DNA of 64,000 nucleotides from Halomonas sp. S3-1-1 (GTDB taxonomy: Bacteria > Pseudomonadota > Gammaproteobacteria > Pseudomonadales > Halomonadaceae). Positions 16,617 through 25,843 of this stretch are shown one piece after another. The notes below the pieces were generated by a model, which was not told where the DNA came from, made no database searches, and saw only the letters and a list, made by a program, of their open reading frames with translations. The stretch lies in the NCBI RefSeq assembly GCF_023757625.1, contig NZ_JALGBZ010000002.1, forward strand, positions 62,001 through 126,000, written 5' to 3'. Each line of letters begins with the position of its first letter. The stretch's first letter is position 1. The translations under genes and the position numbers were made by a program.

Positions 16617-17921
16617 ATGGATATTTTCTGGACGGCCGTCGGCGTGGCGCTATTGCTGGTGTTTTTCCTCTCCATGGGGACCTGGATCTTCGCCTCGATG
16701 CTGGCGGTATCCATTGGGTCGCTATGGCTTTTCGGTGACTTTAGCGCGGACCGAATCGGCCTGATCTTTTCGCGGGTGTTATACCGCGCCAGCAATAGCT
16801 GGGAGCTTTCTGCCATACCGCTGTTCATTCTGATGGGCGAGCTGATCTTTCGCTCCAACCTGTCGGAGCGTCTTTTCAAGGGACTGGTGCCGATCACCAG
16901 CCGACTGCCGGGCGGCATTTTGCACACAAACGTATTGGGCTGCACGCTGTTTGCCGCTGTCAGCGGTTCGAGCGCGGCCACTACTGCCACCATCGGTAAG
17001 ATCACGACCCAGGAACTCAAGGTGCGCGGCTACGACCGTAACCTGTCGATCGGCTCACTCGCGGGGGCAGGCAGTCTGGGGCTTTTGATTCCGCCGTCGA
17101 TCGTGATGATCGTTTACGGCGTGCAGGCGGAGGTGTCGATCAGCCAGCTTTTCATGGCCGGCGTGGTGCCGGGGCTTGTAATCGCGCTGCTCTACAGTAG
17201 CTATATCGGCGCGCGGGCGTTGATATCGCCGGACCTGGCGCCCAAGCAGGTGGCGCATGCGCAGTCTGTCGGCGAGTCGATTTTACTGCTGCTGCCGATT
17301 TTGATCCTGATTGCGATCGTGATCGGCTCGATCTACAGCGGTATCGCCACGCCTTCCGAGGCGGCGGCGGTAGGCGTGGCGGCCACGCTGGTGCTGTTGG
17401 CCGTTGAGCGCCAGATTAACGTTGCGATGCTCATCGAGGCGTTTCGCGGCACGCTGATCACGTCGATCATGGTGTGCAGCCTGTTGATCACGGCAACGCT
17501 GCTTTCCACGGCGATGGGCTATCTGCACCTGCCGCGCGAGCTCGCCAGTTGGATTGCGGCGCAGAACTTTAGCCCAACGATGCTATTGGTGGCGCTGGCG
17601 ATCTTCTATATCGCGCTGGGGCTCTTTCTGGACGGGATTTCTATCACGGTCATGAGCCTGCCGATTACGCTGCCGATCGTGCTGCTGGCCGGCTTCGACC
17701 CGATCTGGTTTGGTATCTTTTTGATCATCATGATCGAGCTTGGTCAGATCACGCCGCCGGTCGGTTTTAACCTCTTCGTTTTGCAGAGCTTGACCGGGGA
17801 GAGCATTGGCCGCGTGGCGCTGGCGTCGCTGCCGTTTTTCTTACTCATGTGCCTGGCGGCCATCATCATCAGCGTCTGGCCGGAGCTTGCGCTGTGGCTG
17901 CCGCGCTATATGACAGGTTGA
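16617..17921 (+). CDS. TRAP transporter large permease, DctM family
   Basis: A 434-residue integral membrane protein with about twelve helices. Typical DctM features are P-L-F-I-L-M-G-E-L near residues 65-75, G-S-S-A-A-T-T-A-T-I-G around 120, G-S-L-G-L-L-I-P-P-S near 155-165 and G-Q-I-T-P-P-V-G-F-N-L near residue 380. It performs sodium-coupled import of the ligand captured by the DctP protein. It is the last gene of the operon; a strong terminator at 17939-17968 follows. Confidence 0.92.
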   Translation: MDIFWTAVGVALLLVFFLSMGTWIFASMLAVSIGSLWLFGDFSADRIGLIFSRVLYRASNSWELSAIPLFILMGELIFRSNLSERLFKGLVPITSRLPGGILHTNVLGCTLFAAVSGSSAATTATIGKITTQELKVRGYDRNLSIGSLAGAGSLGLLIPPSIVMIVYGVQAEVSISQLFMAGVVPGLVIALLYSSYIGARALISPDLAPKQVAHAQSVGESILLLLPILILIAIVIGSIYSGIATPSEAAAVGVAATLVLLAVERQINVAMLIEAFRGTLITSIMVCSLLITATLLSTAMGYLHLPRELASWIAAQNFSPTMLLVALAIFYIALGLFLDGISITVMSLPITLPIVLLAGFDPIWFGIFLIIMIELGQITPPVGFNLFVLQSLTGESIGRVALASLPFFLLMCLAAIIISVWPELALWLPRYMTG

Positions 17922-17938
17922 GTGTGGTTTAGGTCACA

Positions 17939-17968
17939 AAAAACGCCGCCCCAAGGGGCGGCGTTTTT
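17939..17968. terminator. Bidirectional rho-independent terminator
   Basis: A perfect stem CGCCGCCCC/GGGGCGGCG with loop AA, flanked by A5 on the left and T5 on the right. It lies between the convergent TRAP operon and gabT and should stop transcription from both sides. Confidence 0.9.
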
Positions 17969-17985
17969 ATTCATCGAACCAGCAT

Positions 17986-19263
17986 TCAGGTCAGCGATTC
18001 CAGGCAGGACTCGATGATGTCAAGACCTTCGTTGAGCACTGCGTCGTCGATGGTGACCGGCATCAAAAAGCGGATGGTGTTGCCGTAGAGGCCGCAGGAG
18101 AGCAGGATCAGCCCCTTTTCGCGTGCTTTCTTGCACAGCGCGCCGGCCAGGTCCGGGTTGGGGGCGCCGTCGGCTTTATTGGATACCAGTTCGAAAGCGG
18201 CCATCGCGCCCATGTTGCGCGGGTGGGCGACGCAGTCGAATTTTTCCTGCCACTGGCCAAAGCGCTGGGCCAGCTTGTCGCCCAATGCCCGGCTCTTTTC
18301 CAGAATATTCTCTTCCTCGAAGACCTCGAGCACGGCAAGCGCTGCGGCGCAGGCGGTGGGGCTGCCGGTGTAAGTGCCGCCCAGCGAGTTGGGGCCGGAA
18401 GAGTCCATGACCTTATCGGTGCCGACGATGGCTGAGATCGGCATACCGTCGGCCATGCTTTTCGCCATGGTCATGATGTCCGGCTCGACGCCGCTGTGCT
18501 CGATGGCGAAGAGCTTGCCGGTACGGCCAAAGCCGGACTGGACTTCGTCGACGATCATGAGAATGCCGAGCTCGTCACAGATATCGCGCACGCGCTTCAA
18601 AAACGAGGCGGGTGCCGGGTAGAAACCGCCTTCACCGAGCACCGGCTCGAGCACGATGGCGGCGGTATTGGCCGGGCCGGCGTCGGTCTTGAGCGTCATC
18701 ATCAACCCGCGAATGGCTTCCTCTTCGCTGATGCCGTGGGAGGGCACCGGGTAGGGCGCGCGGAAAACGGTGCCGGGCATCGGGCCGAAATCGGTCTGGT
18801 AAGGCGCGACTTTACCGTTCATCGCCATGGTGTAGAAGGTACGGCCGTGGTAGCCGCCGTCAAAGCAAATCACGTTGTCGCGCTTGGTCGCCGCGCGCGC
18901 GATCTTGACCGCGTTTTCGAGCGCCTCGGCACCGGAGTTGGCGAGCATGACCTTGGCGTGACCCCGCACCGGCACCACGTGGCTAAGCTTTTCGGCGACC
19001 TTGACGTAGCCCTCGTAGGGCATGACGGTCTGGCAAGTGTGCATGACCTTGTCGAGCTGATCCTTGACCGCGGCGACCACTTTGGGGTGGCGGTGGCCAA
19101 TGTTGAGTACGCCAATACCGCCGGCAAAATCGATGAAGCGGTTGCCGTCGGCATCCCAGATTTCGGCGTTTTCAGCGCGGGCGGCAAAGGCGGTGGCGGG
19201 GCTTGCGGCGCCGGCGGCGACGTATTTCTGCTTTAGCGCGTTAAGCTCGGCATTACTCGTCAT
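17986..19263 (-). CDS. gabT: 4-aminobutyrate (or 5-aminovalerate) aminotransferase
   Basis: A 425-residue class III PLP-dependent aminotransferase. D239 in I-V-D-E-V-Q-S-G-F-G-R-T-G contacts the cofactor nitrogen and K268 in M-A-K-S-M-A-D-G forms the Schiff base. It transfers the amino group of GABA to 2-oxoglutarate, giving succinate semialdehyde; homologues also accept 5-aminovalerate from lysine breakdown. No gabD follows it in the window. It lies about 3.3 kb from the end of the glutaryl-CoA gene pair, which makes the 5-aminovalerate role attractive but unproven. Confidence 0.92.
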   Translation of the reverse strand: MTSNAELNALKQKYVAAGAASPATAFAARAENAEIWDADGNRFIDFAGGIGVLNIGHRHPKVVAAVKDQLDKVMHTCQTVMPYEGYVKVAEKLSHVVPVRGHAKVMLANSGAEALENAVKIARAATKRDNVICFDGGYHGRTFYTMAMNGKVAPYQTDFGPMPGTVFRAPYPVPSHGISEEEAIRGLMMTLKTDAGPANTAAIVLEPVLGEGGFYPAPASFLKRVRDICDELGILMIVDEVQSGFGRTGKLFAIEHSGVEPDIMTMAKSMADGMPISAIVGTDKVMDSSGPNSLGGTYTGSPTACAAALAVLEVFEEENILEKSRALGDKLAQRFGQWQEKFDCVAHPRNMGAMAAFELVSNKADGAPNPDLAGALCKKAREKGLILLSCGLYGNTIRFLMPVTIDDAVLNEGLDIIESCLESLT

Positions 19264-19341
19264 AGCGGGGTCCTCGTGCGTTGAGCAAAAATAACGGGTG
19301 TGAGGACAGCATAGTACGCAAGTGCCGATATTTACACGTCG

Positions 19342-20268
19342 TCAGGCAAGGCGTACCTGGTTGCGCCCGCTGGCTTTGGCAAGATACATGGCCTGGTCGC
19401 CGCGCTCGATGAGCTGCTCGGCACAGGTAGCAGGCGTGCTGGCGACGCCGGCTGAAAGCGTGATCGCCAGCTGGTGGGGCGTGAAGCGGCTTTCCTCGAC
19501 GATCGAGCGCAGGCGTTCGGCGGCGATATGCGCCTCGTCACTGCCGGTTTCCGGCATGATGACGAGAAACTCTTCGCCGCCCAGGCGCACCTGCAGGTCG
19601 GTATCGCGCAGGGCGTGGGCGATCGTTGCCGTGACCTCGGTGAGGGCGGTATCGCCAGTGGCGTGGCCGTAGGTGTCGTTGATCGATTTGAAACTATCCA
19701 GATCGAACAGCACCACGCTGAGCTCGCCGCCGTAGCGCCGGCAGCGCTTGAGCTCCTCTTCGAGCTGACAAAGCCCCGCGCGACGGTTCATCAATCCCGT
19801 GAGCCCATCGTGGCTGGCCAGGTGATCGAGCCGGCTGTTGGCTTCCTGCAATCGTTCCTCGAGCTTTTTGCGCTCGGTGATGTCGATGACGAAGGTGACC
19901 TTGTGCTGCTGATCGTCGTCGCCCTCGACTTTGGCGGCCTCCGTCAATACGGTGCGCTGCTCGCCGTTTTTGCAGTAAACTGTCCACTCTTGGCGGGCCT
20001 CGATCATCTCCGTGCCACCAAGAAACTCGGTATACTGGGCGCAGGCAAAGGAGTGGCTTTCCGGCGAGAGCAGCATGATAAAGTGCTGGCCGATCAACTC
20101 CTCCTGAAGGTAGCCAAAAAAAGCACAGAAGGCGGGGTTGACCAGCTCGAAATGGCCCTGCGGGTTGGTGATACAGATGCCGATAGGGGCACTGCTAAGA
20201 ACGCTCCAGGCGTTGCGTTGGGAGCGTCTGACCTTTTCTTGTAGTTGGTCGGTCGAAAGATCAAGCAT
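19342..20268 (-). CDS. PAS-GGDEF diguanylate cyclase
   Basis: A 308-residue cytosolic protein. A PAS sensor domain covers about residues 20-130, followed by a short coiled linker (T-E-R-K-K-L-E-E-R-L) and a GGDEF domain from about 145 to 305. The active site is G-G-E-E-F at 230-234, and an intact inhibitory site R-x-x-D (221-224) sits five residues before it, so the enzyme should make cyclic di-GMP and be product-inhibited. Its start codon overlaps the stop of the upstream EAL gene by eight bases, indicating coupled synthesis with an opposing phosphodiesterase. Confidence 0.93.
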   Translation of the reverse strand: MLDLSTDQLQEKVRRSQRNAWSVLSSAPIGICITNPQGHFELVNPAFCAFFGYLQEELIGQHFIMLLSPESHSFACAQYTEFLGGTEMIEARQEWTVYCKNGEQRTVLTEAAKVEGDDDQQHKVTFVIDITERKKLEERLQEANSRLDHLASHDGLTGLMNRRAGLCQLEEELKRCRRYGGELSVVLFDLDSFKSINDTYGHATGDTALTEVTATIAHALRDTDLQVRLGGEEFLVIMPETGSDEAHIAAERLRSIVEESRFTPHQLAITLSAGVASTPATCAEQLIERGDQAMYLAKASGRNQVRLA

Positions 20269-21070
20269 TCACTGCCTCGGGAGTTGCAAGTGCAAGCGCC
20301 TTGGCTCGCAAGGCCGCAAGTCGCGGCGACAGATCCTCACCCAATGAATTAATGGCAGGCTTGGCATAAAAATAGCCTTGCTGGCGCATAATGCCAGCGC
20401 GGGCAAGCCATAGCGCCTCGGCTTCGGTTTCGACTCCCTCGGCAATCAGCGTCGTACCGAGCTCACGACCTAGGGTAATGACCGACTTCAAAATTGCCTG
20501 GCGGCGCGGGTCGCTATCGCAGTGCATGACTATCTCGCGATCGATTTTTAGCTTGTTGGGGGCAAGCTCGGTAAGAAGATCGAGATTGGCGTAGCCGTTA
20601 CCGAAGTCGTCGAGCGCGGTTTCAAAGCCCATGCTGCGGTAGGCGTCGATGATGTCGGAGAGGTGTTGGCGATCCTTTACACGCTCGGTTTCGGTGATTT
20701 CGAATATCAGCCGATTGGCCGGCCAGCCGACACGCCGCGATACCTCGAGTGTGGCCTGAATGCAGGCGTGGGGCTCGTAAACCGCGTTGGGGAGGAAATT
20801 GATAGAAAGGCTGGCCGGCATATTCAGCGCGCTGGCCATTTCGATCGCCCGCACACGGCAGGCCTGGTCGAAGCGGTAAAGAAGGTCATCAGTAACTTTC
20901 GAGAGAATGCTGTAGGCCGATTCTCCATTCACCCCGCGCACTAACGCCTCGTAAGAGGTAATCTGCGCTTGGGAAATATCCACGATTGGCTGGAACGCCA
21001 TGGTGAATTCGAAAGGCAGCTCCCCTTCACACCGATTACAGTGCCCCTGTACGCGAGCGCAGTTACCCAT
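20261..21070 (-). CDS. EAL-domain cyclic di-GMP phosphodiesterase
   Basis: A 269-residue single EAL domain. All key residues are present: E41-A-L, N91, E124, D154-D155, K175, E211 and Q231, so hydrolytic activity is expected. The short N-terminus carries C4, C11 and C14 (C-x6-C-x2-C), a possible metal or redox site seen in some EAL proteins. No other sensory domain is attached. It is the first gene of an operon with the PAS-GGDEF cyclase, overlapping it by eight bases. The pair may form a local on/off switch for cyclic di-GMP, perhaps for surface attachment. Confidence 0.92.
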   Translation of the reverse strand: MGNCARVQGHCNRCEGELPFEFTMAFQPIVDISQAQITSYEALVRGVNGESAYSILSKVTDDLLYRFDQACRVRAIEMASALNMPASLSINFLPNAVYEPHACIQATLEVSRRVGWPANRLIFEITETERVKDRQHLSDIIDAYRSMGFETALDDFGNGYANLDLLTELAPNKLKIDREIVMHCDSDPRRQAILKSVITLGRELGTTLIAEGVETEAEALWLARAGIMRQQGYFYAKPAINSLGEDLSPRLAALRAKALALATPEAVNA

Positions 21071-21262
21071 AAAACATCCTCCACAAACCCTTGATTTCTT
21101 GGTTTCTGGCGCGCTTTTGATGCGCCATTTTTCTAGTGTTTTAAGCTTAGCCCTTGGTAGTTTAGTATCAGTATAGGAGTCCGTACATGTCCGGCGTTAT
21201 GCTTTCAACGCTCGTTTAACAATTATTTTCAATAGTAGCGTTAGCAGACGAGCGAACAAAAA

Positions 21263-21281
21263 AACGCCCGGAGCGGGCGTT
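21263..21281 (-). terminator. Rho-independent terminator of the glutaryl-CoA gene pair
   Basis: A perfect stem AACGCCCG/CGGGCGTT with a 3-nt loop. On the minus strand it is followed by a run of T, and it lies about 45 bases past the CoA-transferase stop. Confidence 0.8.
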
Positions 21282-21325
21282 GAACAAGGGGAATCGTTAA
21301 ATTGTGACAGCAGTTAGCGGTGGGG

Positions 21326-22540
21326 CTAGATAATACCTGCCTTGTAAAGTGCTTCGCGCTGCTGCTCGGTGATGCCGATCTCTTCCAGCACGTCGTCAGT
21401 ATGCTGTCCCAAAAGCGGCGGCGCGGTGGGTGCCGTGGTCGAGCGGCCGTCGATACGCACCGGGTTGGCGACCAGGTCGACGCTGCCGGCCTGAGGGTGA
21501 GCAAAGGTCTTTCTGAGTCCGCGCGCCTTGACGTGGGCATCCTCGAATACCCGGTCGAGGGTGTTGATCGGCCCGCAAGGCACGCCGACTGCTTCAAGCG
21601 CCGCCAGCCACTCGTCGATCGAGCGCAGCGCGAGCGTGGCCTCTAGAAGCGGCACTAGCTCCTCTCGGTTCGCCACCCGCGCGCCGTTGGTGGCAAAGCG
21701 CGGATCATCACAAAGACCGGGCTGCTCGATGACCTGACAAAAGCGCCTGAACTGTTCGTCGTTACCCACCGCGACGATGATATGGCCATCGAGGGTCGCG
21801 AAGGCCTGGTAGGGCACGATATTGGGGTGGGCGTTGCCCAGACGCTCGGGCACGCGGCCCGAGGTCAGGTAGTTGGTGGCCTGGTTGGCCAATACCCCGA
21901 CCTGAACGTCCATCAGCGAAAGATCGATATGGCAGCCCTGGCCTGAGTCACGGCGGGCGTACAGCGCGGCGAGAATGGCGTTGGTGGCGTAGAGCCCGGT
22001 GAACAGATCGGTGATCGCCACGCCTACCTTGACCGGGCCGCCGCCGGGTACCTCGTCCGGCTGGCCGGTCAGACTCATCAATCCGCCCATCGCCTGGATC
22101 ATGAAATCGTAGCCGGCGCGGTGCGCGTAGGGGCTCTGCTGACCAAAGCCGGTGATCGAGCAATAAATCAGCCCCGGATTGAGCGCTTTCAAACTCTCGA
22201 AATCGAGCCCGTAGCGCTTGAGCCCGCCGACCTTGAAGTTTTCCACGACGACATCGGCGCCTTCAACCAGGGTTTTGATCAAGGCCTGGCCTTCGGGGGC
22301 GGCCATGTCCACCGTCACCGAGCGCTTGCCGCGGTTGGCGCACAGGTAGTAGGCGGACTCGAAGCTGTCACCGAGCCAGGGCGGCCCCCAGTGGCGGGTA
22401 TCATCACCTTTGACCGGGCGCTCGACCTTGATGACGTCGGCGCCAAGATCGGCCAGCGTCTGCCCGCACCAGGGGCCGGCGAGCACGCGGGAGAGATCGA
22501 GCACCTTGACGCCTTTGAGCGGGGTGGGCGCATCGCTCAT
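21326..22540 (-). CDS. CaiB/BaiF family CoA-transferase, probably succinyl-CoA:glutarate CoA-transferase
   Basis: A 404-residue class III CoA-transferase. The conserved Asp of the family appears as D145 in R-A-G-Y-D-F-M-I-Q-A, and A-G-P-W-C-G-Q at residues 21-27 is also typical. Its location just downstream of gcdH suggests that it activates glutarate to glutaryl-CoA with succinyl-CoA as donor, like human SUGCT. The start at 22540 has AAGGAG upstream; the reading frame stays open further but without a ribosome site. It should be co-transcribed with gcdH (23-base gap). Confidence 0.85.
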   Translation of the reverse strand: MSDAPTPLKGVKVLDLSRVLAGPWCGQTLADLGADVIKVERPVKGDDTRHWGPPWLGDSFESAYYLCANRGKRSVTVDMAAPEGQALIKTLVEGADVVVENFKVGGLKRYGLDFESLKALNPGLIYCSITGFGQQSPYAHRAGYDFMIQAMGGLMSLTGQPDEVPGGGPVKVGVAITDLFTGLYATNAILAALYARRDSGQGCHIDLSLMDVQVGVLANQATNYLTSGRVPERLGNAHPNIVPYQAFATLDGHIIVAVGNDEQFRRFCQVIEQPGLCDDPRFATNGARVANREELVPLLEATLALRSIDEWLAALEAVGVPCGPINTLDRVFEDAHVKARGLRKTFAHPQAGSVDLVANPVRIDGRSTTAPTAPPLLGQHTDDVLEEIGITEQQREALYKAGII

Positions 22541-22563
22541 AAACACTCCTTGCGCAAGGCGGC

Positions 22564-23742
22564 TTAGAAGAACGCCTGCAGACCGGTCTGAGCGCGGCCC
22601 AGAATCAGCGCGTGCACGTCGTGGGTGCCCTCGTAGGTGTTGACCGACTCCAGGTTCACCATGTGGCGAATAACGCCGTACTCGTCGGAGACGCCGTTGC
22701 CGCCGTGCATGTCCCGCGACAGGCGGGCGATGTCCAGCGCCTTGCCGCAGTTGTTGCGCTTGATCAGCGAGACCATTTCCGGCGTCCAACTGCCGTTGTC
22801 CATCAGCCGGCCGACCTGCAGCGCCGCCTGAAGGCCGAGGGTGATTTCGGTCTGCATATCGGCGAGCTTCTTCTGAATCAGCTGGTTGGCGGCGAGCGGG
22901 CGGTTGAACTGCTTGCGATCCATCGTGTACTGGCGCGCGGCGTGCCAGCAGAACTCAGCGGTGCCCATCACGCCCCAGGCAATGCCGTAGCGTGCCTTGT
23001 TCAAGCAGCCGAAGGGGCCTTTCAAGCCGCTGACGTTCGGCAGCAGGTTCTCTTCCGGCACGAAAGCGTTATCCAGCACGATCTCGCCGGTGATCGAGGC
23101 GCGAAGCGACACCTTGCCTTCGATTTTGGGCGTGGAGAAGCCTTCTGTACCGCGCTCGACGATGAACCCCTTGATCTGGTTTTCGTGGGCGGCTGACTTG
23201 GCCCACACCACGGCGATGTCGGCGATCGGGCTGTTGGTGATCCACATCTTGGCGCCGGTCAGGCGGTAGCCGCCGTCGACCTTTTCAGCGCGAGTGATCA
23301 TCGAGCCCGGGTCGGAGCCGTGGTCCGGCTCGGTCAGGCCGAAGCAGCCGACCATCTCGCCGGTGGCGAGTTTGGGCAGATATTTTTTCTTCTGCTCTTC
23401 ACTGCCGTAGGTTTCGATGGGGTACATCACCAGCGACGACTGCACGCTCATCGCCGAGCGATAGCCCGAATCGACGCGCTCTACTTCGCGGGCGATCAAC
23501 CCGTAGGCAACGTGATTGACGCCGGCACCGCCGTACTCTTCGGCAACCGTCGCGCCCAGTAGGCCAAGCTCGCCCATCTCGGACATGATGTCGCGATCGA
23601 AGCGCTCTTCGCGAAACGCGCTCAGCACGCGAGGCTGAAGATTTTCCTGACAGTAGTCGTGCGCGGCGTCGCGGATCTGGCGCTCTTCGTCGGTAAGCTG
23701 TTGTTCGAGCAGCAGCGGGTCGTCCCAGTTGAAGCGTGACAT
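22564..23742 (-). CDS. gcdH: Glutaryl-CoA dehydrogenase
   Basis: A 392-residue acyl-CoA dehydrogenase. [13 protein letters not shown] and [10 protein letters not shown] flavin/substrate segments are present, and the catalytic base is E371 in [13 protein letters not shown]. The start [10 protein letters not shown] resembles known GcdH proteins. The enzyme converts glutaryl-CoA to crotonyl-CoA with loss of CO2 in lysine, tryptophan and glutarate catabolism. AGGAGGG precedes the ATG at 23742. It sits between a GntR regulator gene upstream and a CoA-transferase downstream, all on the minus strand. Confidence 0.93.
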   Translation of the reverse strand: MSRFNWDDPLLLEQQLTDEERQIRDAAHDYCQENLQPRVLSAFREERFDRDIMSEMGELGLLGATVAEEYGGAGVNHVAYGLIAREVERVDSGYRSAMSVQSSLVMYPIETYGSEEQKKKYLPKLATGEMVGCFGLTEPDHGSDPGSMITRAEKVDGGYRLTGAKMWITNSPIADIAVVWAKSAAHENQIKGFIVERGTEGFSTPKIEGKVSLRASITGEIVLDNAFVPEENLLPNVSGLKGPFGCLNKARYGIAWGVMGTAEFCWHAARQYTMDRKQFNRPLAANQLIQKKLADMQTEITLGLQAALQVGRLMDNGSWTPEMVSLIKRNNCGKALDIARLSRDMHGGNGVSDEYGVIRHMVNLESVNTYEGTHDVHALILGRAQTGLQAFF

Positions 23743-23835
23743 GGCAATAGCCCTCCTGATAGATGCGTCCAATGTATCGCTGATGCGAAAAAATATCTAC
23801 ATTTTTATAAAACGACGACGTTAGTTGAAGAAAAG

Positions 23836-24525
23836 CTAGTCGATGCCACGCTCGCGCAGCAGATCGGTGATGATCGGCACCGGCGTCATCAGGTGATCGC
23901 GCATCATGACTGCGGCGCGTTCGGCGTCGCGGGCCAGAATGACCTCGACCAGTGCGCTGTGTTCGTCGTGTTTTTGTGCAAGCGCCGTTGATGACATCAC
24001 CGTCTGCTTGAGCCAAAGGTGGCGATAGCGCTCTACCTGGCTGAAAAGCGTTTCGCGCATTTGCAGAAGGTGGGGGGAGTTGCAGCCGCTGGCGATCGCG
24101 GTGTGAAACGCCTGGTGGCGCGCATCCCAGGTGTCCAGCAGCGCCTCCGGGGAGCTTACGTCGGTGACCTTACCCAGGCGGTGGGCGGTGGCCAGCACCT
24201 CGGCTTCCCAGTCGTCGTCGCCGCGCTCGATGGCCAGTTTCAGCACCAACCCTTCGAGCTGGGCGCGAGCGTCGTAAATATCGCGCAGCTCAGAAAGCGA
24301 CATGGGGGCGACGCGGTAGCCGCGCTGGCTAATGGCGATGACCAGCCGGTCGGCTACCAGCTGGGAAAGCGCCTCTCTCAGCGGGCCGGTGCTCAGCCCG
24401 TAGTGCTCCTTTAGGCGGCTCATCAACAGCTTTTCGCCCGCATGATAGCGCCCGCGAATGATGTCACGCTTCAAATCGCGGTAGGCGGTGATGGCCAGGT
24501 TAGGCCGGGGCAGGGAGGTATCCAT
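23836..24525 (-). CDS. GntR-family regulator with FCD effector domain
   Basis: A 229-residue regulator: N-terminal winged helix (about residues 10-75, with L-K-E-H-Y-G-L-S-T-G-P-L-R-E-A-L-S-Q-L) and a helical FCD domain that binds small organic acids, often through a metal held by histidines (H114, H118 region and later H residues). It lies directly upstream of gcdH and divergent from the TAXI-TRAP operon, the usual arrangement for a local regulator. A 7-bp inverted repeat at 24546-24571 just before its start could be an operator. The effector is presumably glutarate or a CoA-pathway intermediate (inference). Confidence 0.88.
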   Translation of the reverse strand: MDTSLPRPNLAITAYRDLKRDIIRGRYHAGEKLLMSRLKEHYGLSTGPLREALSQLVADRLVIAISQRGYRVAPMSLSELRDIYDARAQLEGLVLKLAIERGDDDWEAEVLATAHRLGKVTDVSSPEALLDTWDARHQAFHTAIASGCNSPHLLQMRETLFSQVERYRHLWLKQTVMSSTALAQKHDEHSALVEVILARDAERAAVMMRDHLMTPVPIITDLLRERGID

Positions 24526-24834
24526 CGCGTATCCTGTATCGGTGTTGACCGCTTTTGATAAATGGCGGTCATTATCCGTTAATCTCGATTATTTAGCATG
24601 ACAGGCGCGTCTTTAAAACGCCCTCAAGAGCGAAAGCGCTTTAAAAACGCCGGCAGTGAGCTTTGGTCATGGCACTATCGTCCCATTAACGTTCGATTTA
24701 AAACCGTGCTAACGTCGACTAAACGGTTCGGTGAAAAACAGGTTGGGTAAACAACCGTTTCCAGTGACCGACGCCGTTGATACCGCCTTGATTTAGACGT
24801 CAATAATGCTCCCAAAAGGATAGAGGCAACGCTC
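24526..24834. promoter_or_regulatory. Divergent control region between the GntR gene and the TAXI-TRAP operon
   Basis: This 309-base gap has no coding sequence. It should contain the promoters for both divergent units. The inverted repeat TGACCGC-N12-GCGGTCA lies at its left end (24546-24571), 20-45 bases upstream of the GntR start. AAAAGGATAG just before 24835 is the likely ribosome site for the TAXI gene. No other motif was convincing. Confidence 0.5.
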
Positions 24835-25794
24835 ATGAAAACGCTAAAATACGCAGCCGCCACGACCATGTTAGCCATGGCGCTACCCGCCAGTGCTCAG
24901 CAGCTTTCGATCGCCACCGGCGGAACCGGCGGCGTCTACTATCCGATCGGCGGCGGTTTGGCCGAGATGATCAACAACCACATCGAAGGTGCCCAGGCCA
25001 CGGCAGAGGTAACCGGCGCATCGGTCGAGAACATGGGCCTGATCATGCGCGGCGATGCTGACATGGCGACAGCGCTTGCCGACACCGTCTACCAGGCCTA
25101 CACCGGCACCGGCGATTTCGAAGGCCGTCAGGTCGAGAACACCCGGGCGCTGGCCTCGATCTACCCCAACGCCGTGCAGCTTGTCGTGCTAGCGGAATCC
25201 GACATTCAGGGCATCGATGATCTGGCCGGCAAGCGCGTATCGGTGGGTGCGCCGGGCAGTGGCACCGAGCTCAATGCCCGCGCCGTGCTCGAGTCCAACG
25301 GCATTAGCTACGACGACTTCACCGCTCAGCGGCTCAACTTCAACGAAACTGCCGACGCCATCCGCGACGGTGACATCGACGCCGGTTTCTGGAGCGTGGG
25401 CCCGCCCACCAGCTCGATCATGAACCTAGCGGCGACCCGCGACATCCGCCTGATCAGCTTGACCGATGAAGAGATCGCCAACGCTCAGGAAGAGGAGGCG
25501 GTGTTCGCCCCCTACCAGCTGGAGGCCGGCCTCTACGACGGTATGGACGAAGCGGTGCAGACCATCGGCATTCCTAATGTGCTGGTGGTCAACGCGGACA
25601 TGGATGAAGAGCTCGCCTATCAGCTCACCCAGCTTCTGTTCGAGCACACCGACGAGCTGATCGCCGTTCACCCGGCGGCCAACGACACCACCGTGGAGTT
25701 CACCATGGAGTCCACCCCGGTGCCGCTGCACCCCGGCGCGATCCGCTACTTCGAGGAGACCGGTGTCGAGATTCCCGACCGCCTGCGTCCTTGA
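24835..25794 (+). CDS. TAXI-family TRAP transporter substrate-binding protein
   Basis: A 319-residue periplasmic receptor of the TAXI class. The signal peptide ends at A-S-A (residue 21), followed by L-S-I-A-T-G-G-T-G-G-V-Y-Y-P-I-G-G, the hallmark of TAXI proteins. It pairs with the fused permease at 26449. Known or proposed ligands for the class include glutamate, 2-oxoglutarate and related dicarboxylates. Divergent from the GntR-gcdH cluster, so glutarate or a similar acid is a reasonable guess. Synthesis is probably controlled from the shared upstream region. Confidence 0.92.
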   Translation: MKTLKYAAATTMLAMALPASAQQLSIATGGTGGVYYPIGGGLAEMINNHIEGAQATAEVTGASVENMGLIMRGDADMATALADTVYQAYTGTGDFEGRQVENTRALASIYPNAVQLVVLAESDIQGIDDLAGKRVSVGAPGSGTELNARAVLESNGISYDDFTAQRLNFNETADAIRDGDIDAGFWSVGPPTSSIMNLAATRDIRLISLTDEEIANAQEEEAVFAPYQLEAGLYDGMDEAVQTIGIPNVLVVNADMDEELAYQLTQLLFEHTDELIAVHPAANDTTVEFTMESTPVPLHPGAIRYFEETGVEIPDRLRP

Positions 25795-25843
25795 TCACTC
25801 CCTTAACGCTTACTCTTAACGATCGTTTAAAAGGCGTCTGATC

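Noticed and set aside
22541..22789. Longer N-terminus for the CoA-transferase
   Set aside because: The extra codons overlap the end of gcdH in another frame and have no family similarity. AAGGAG precedes the start at 22540.
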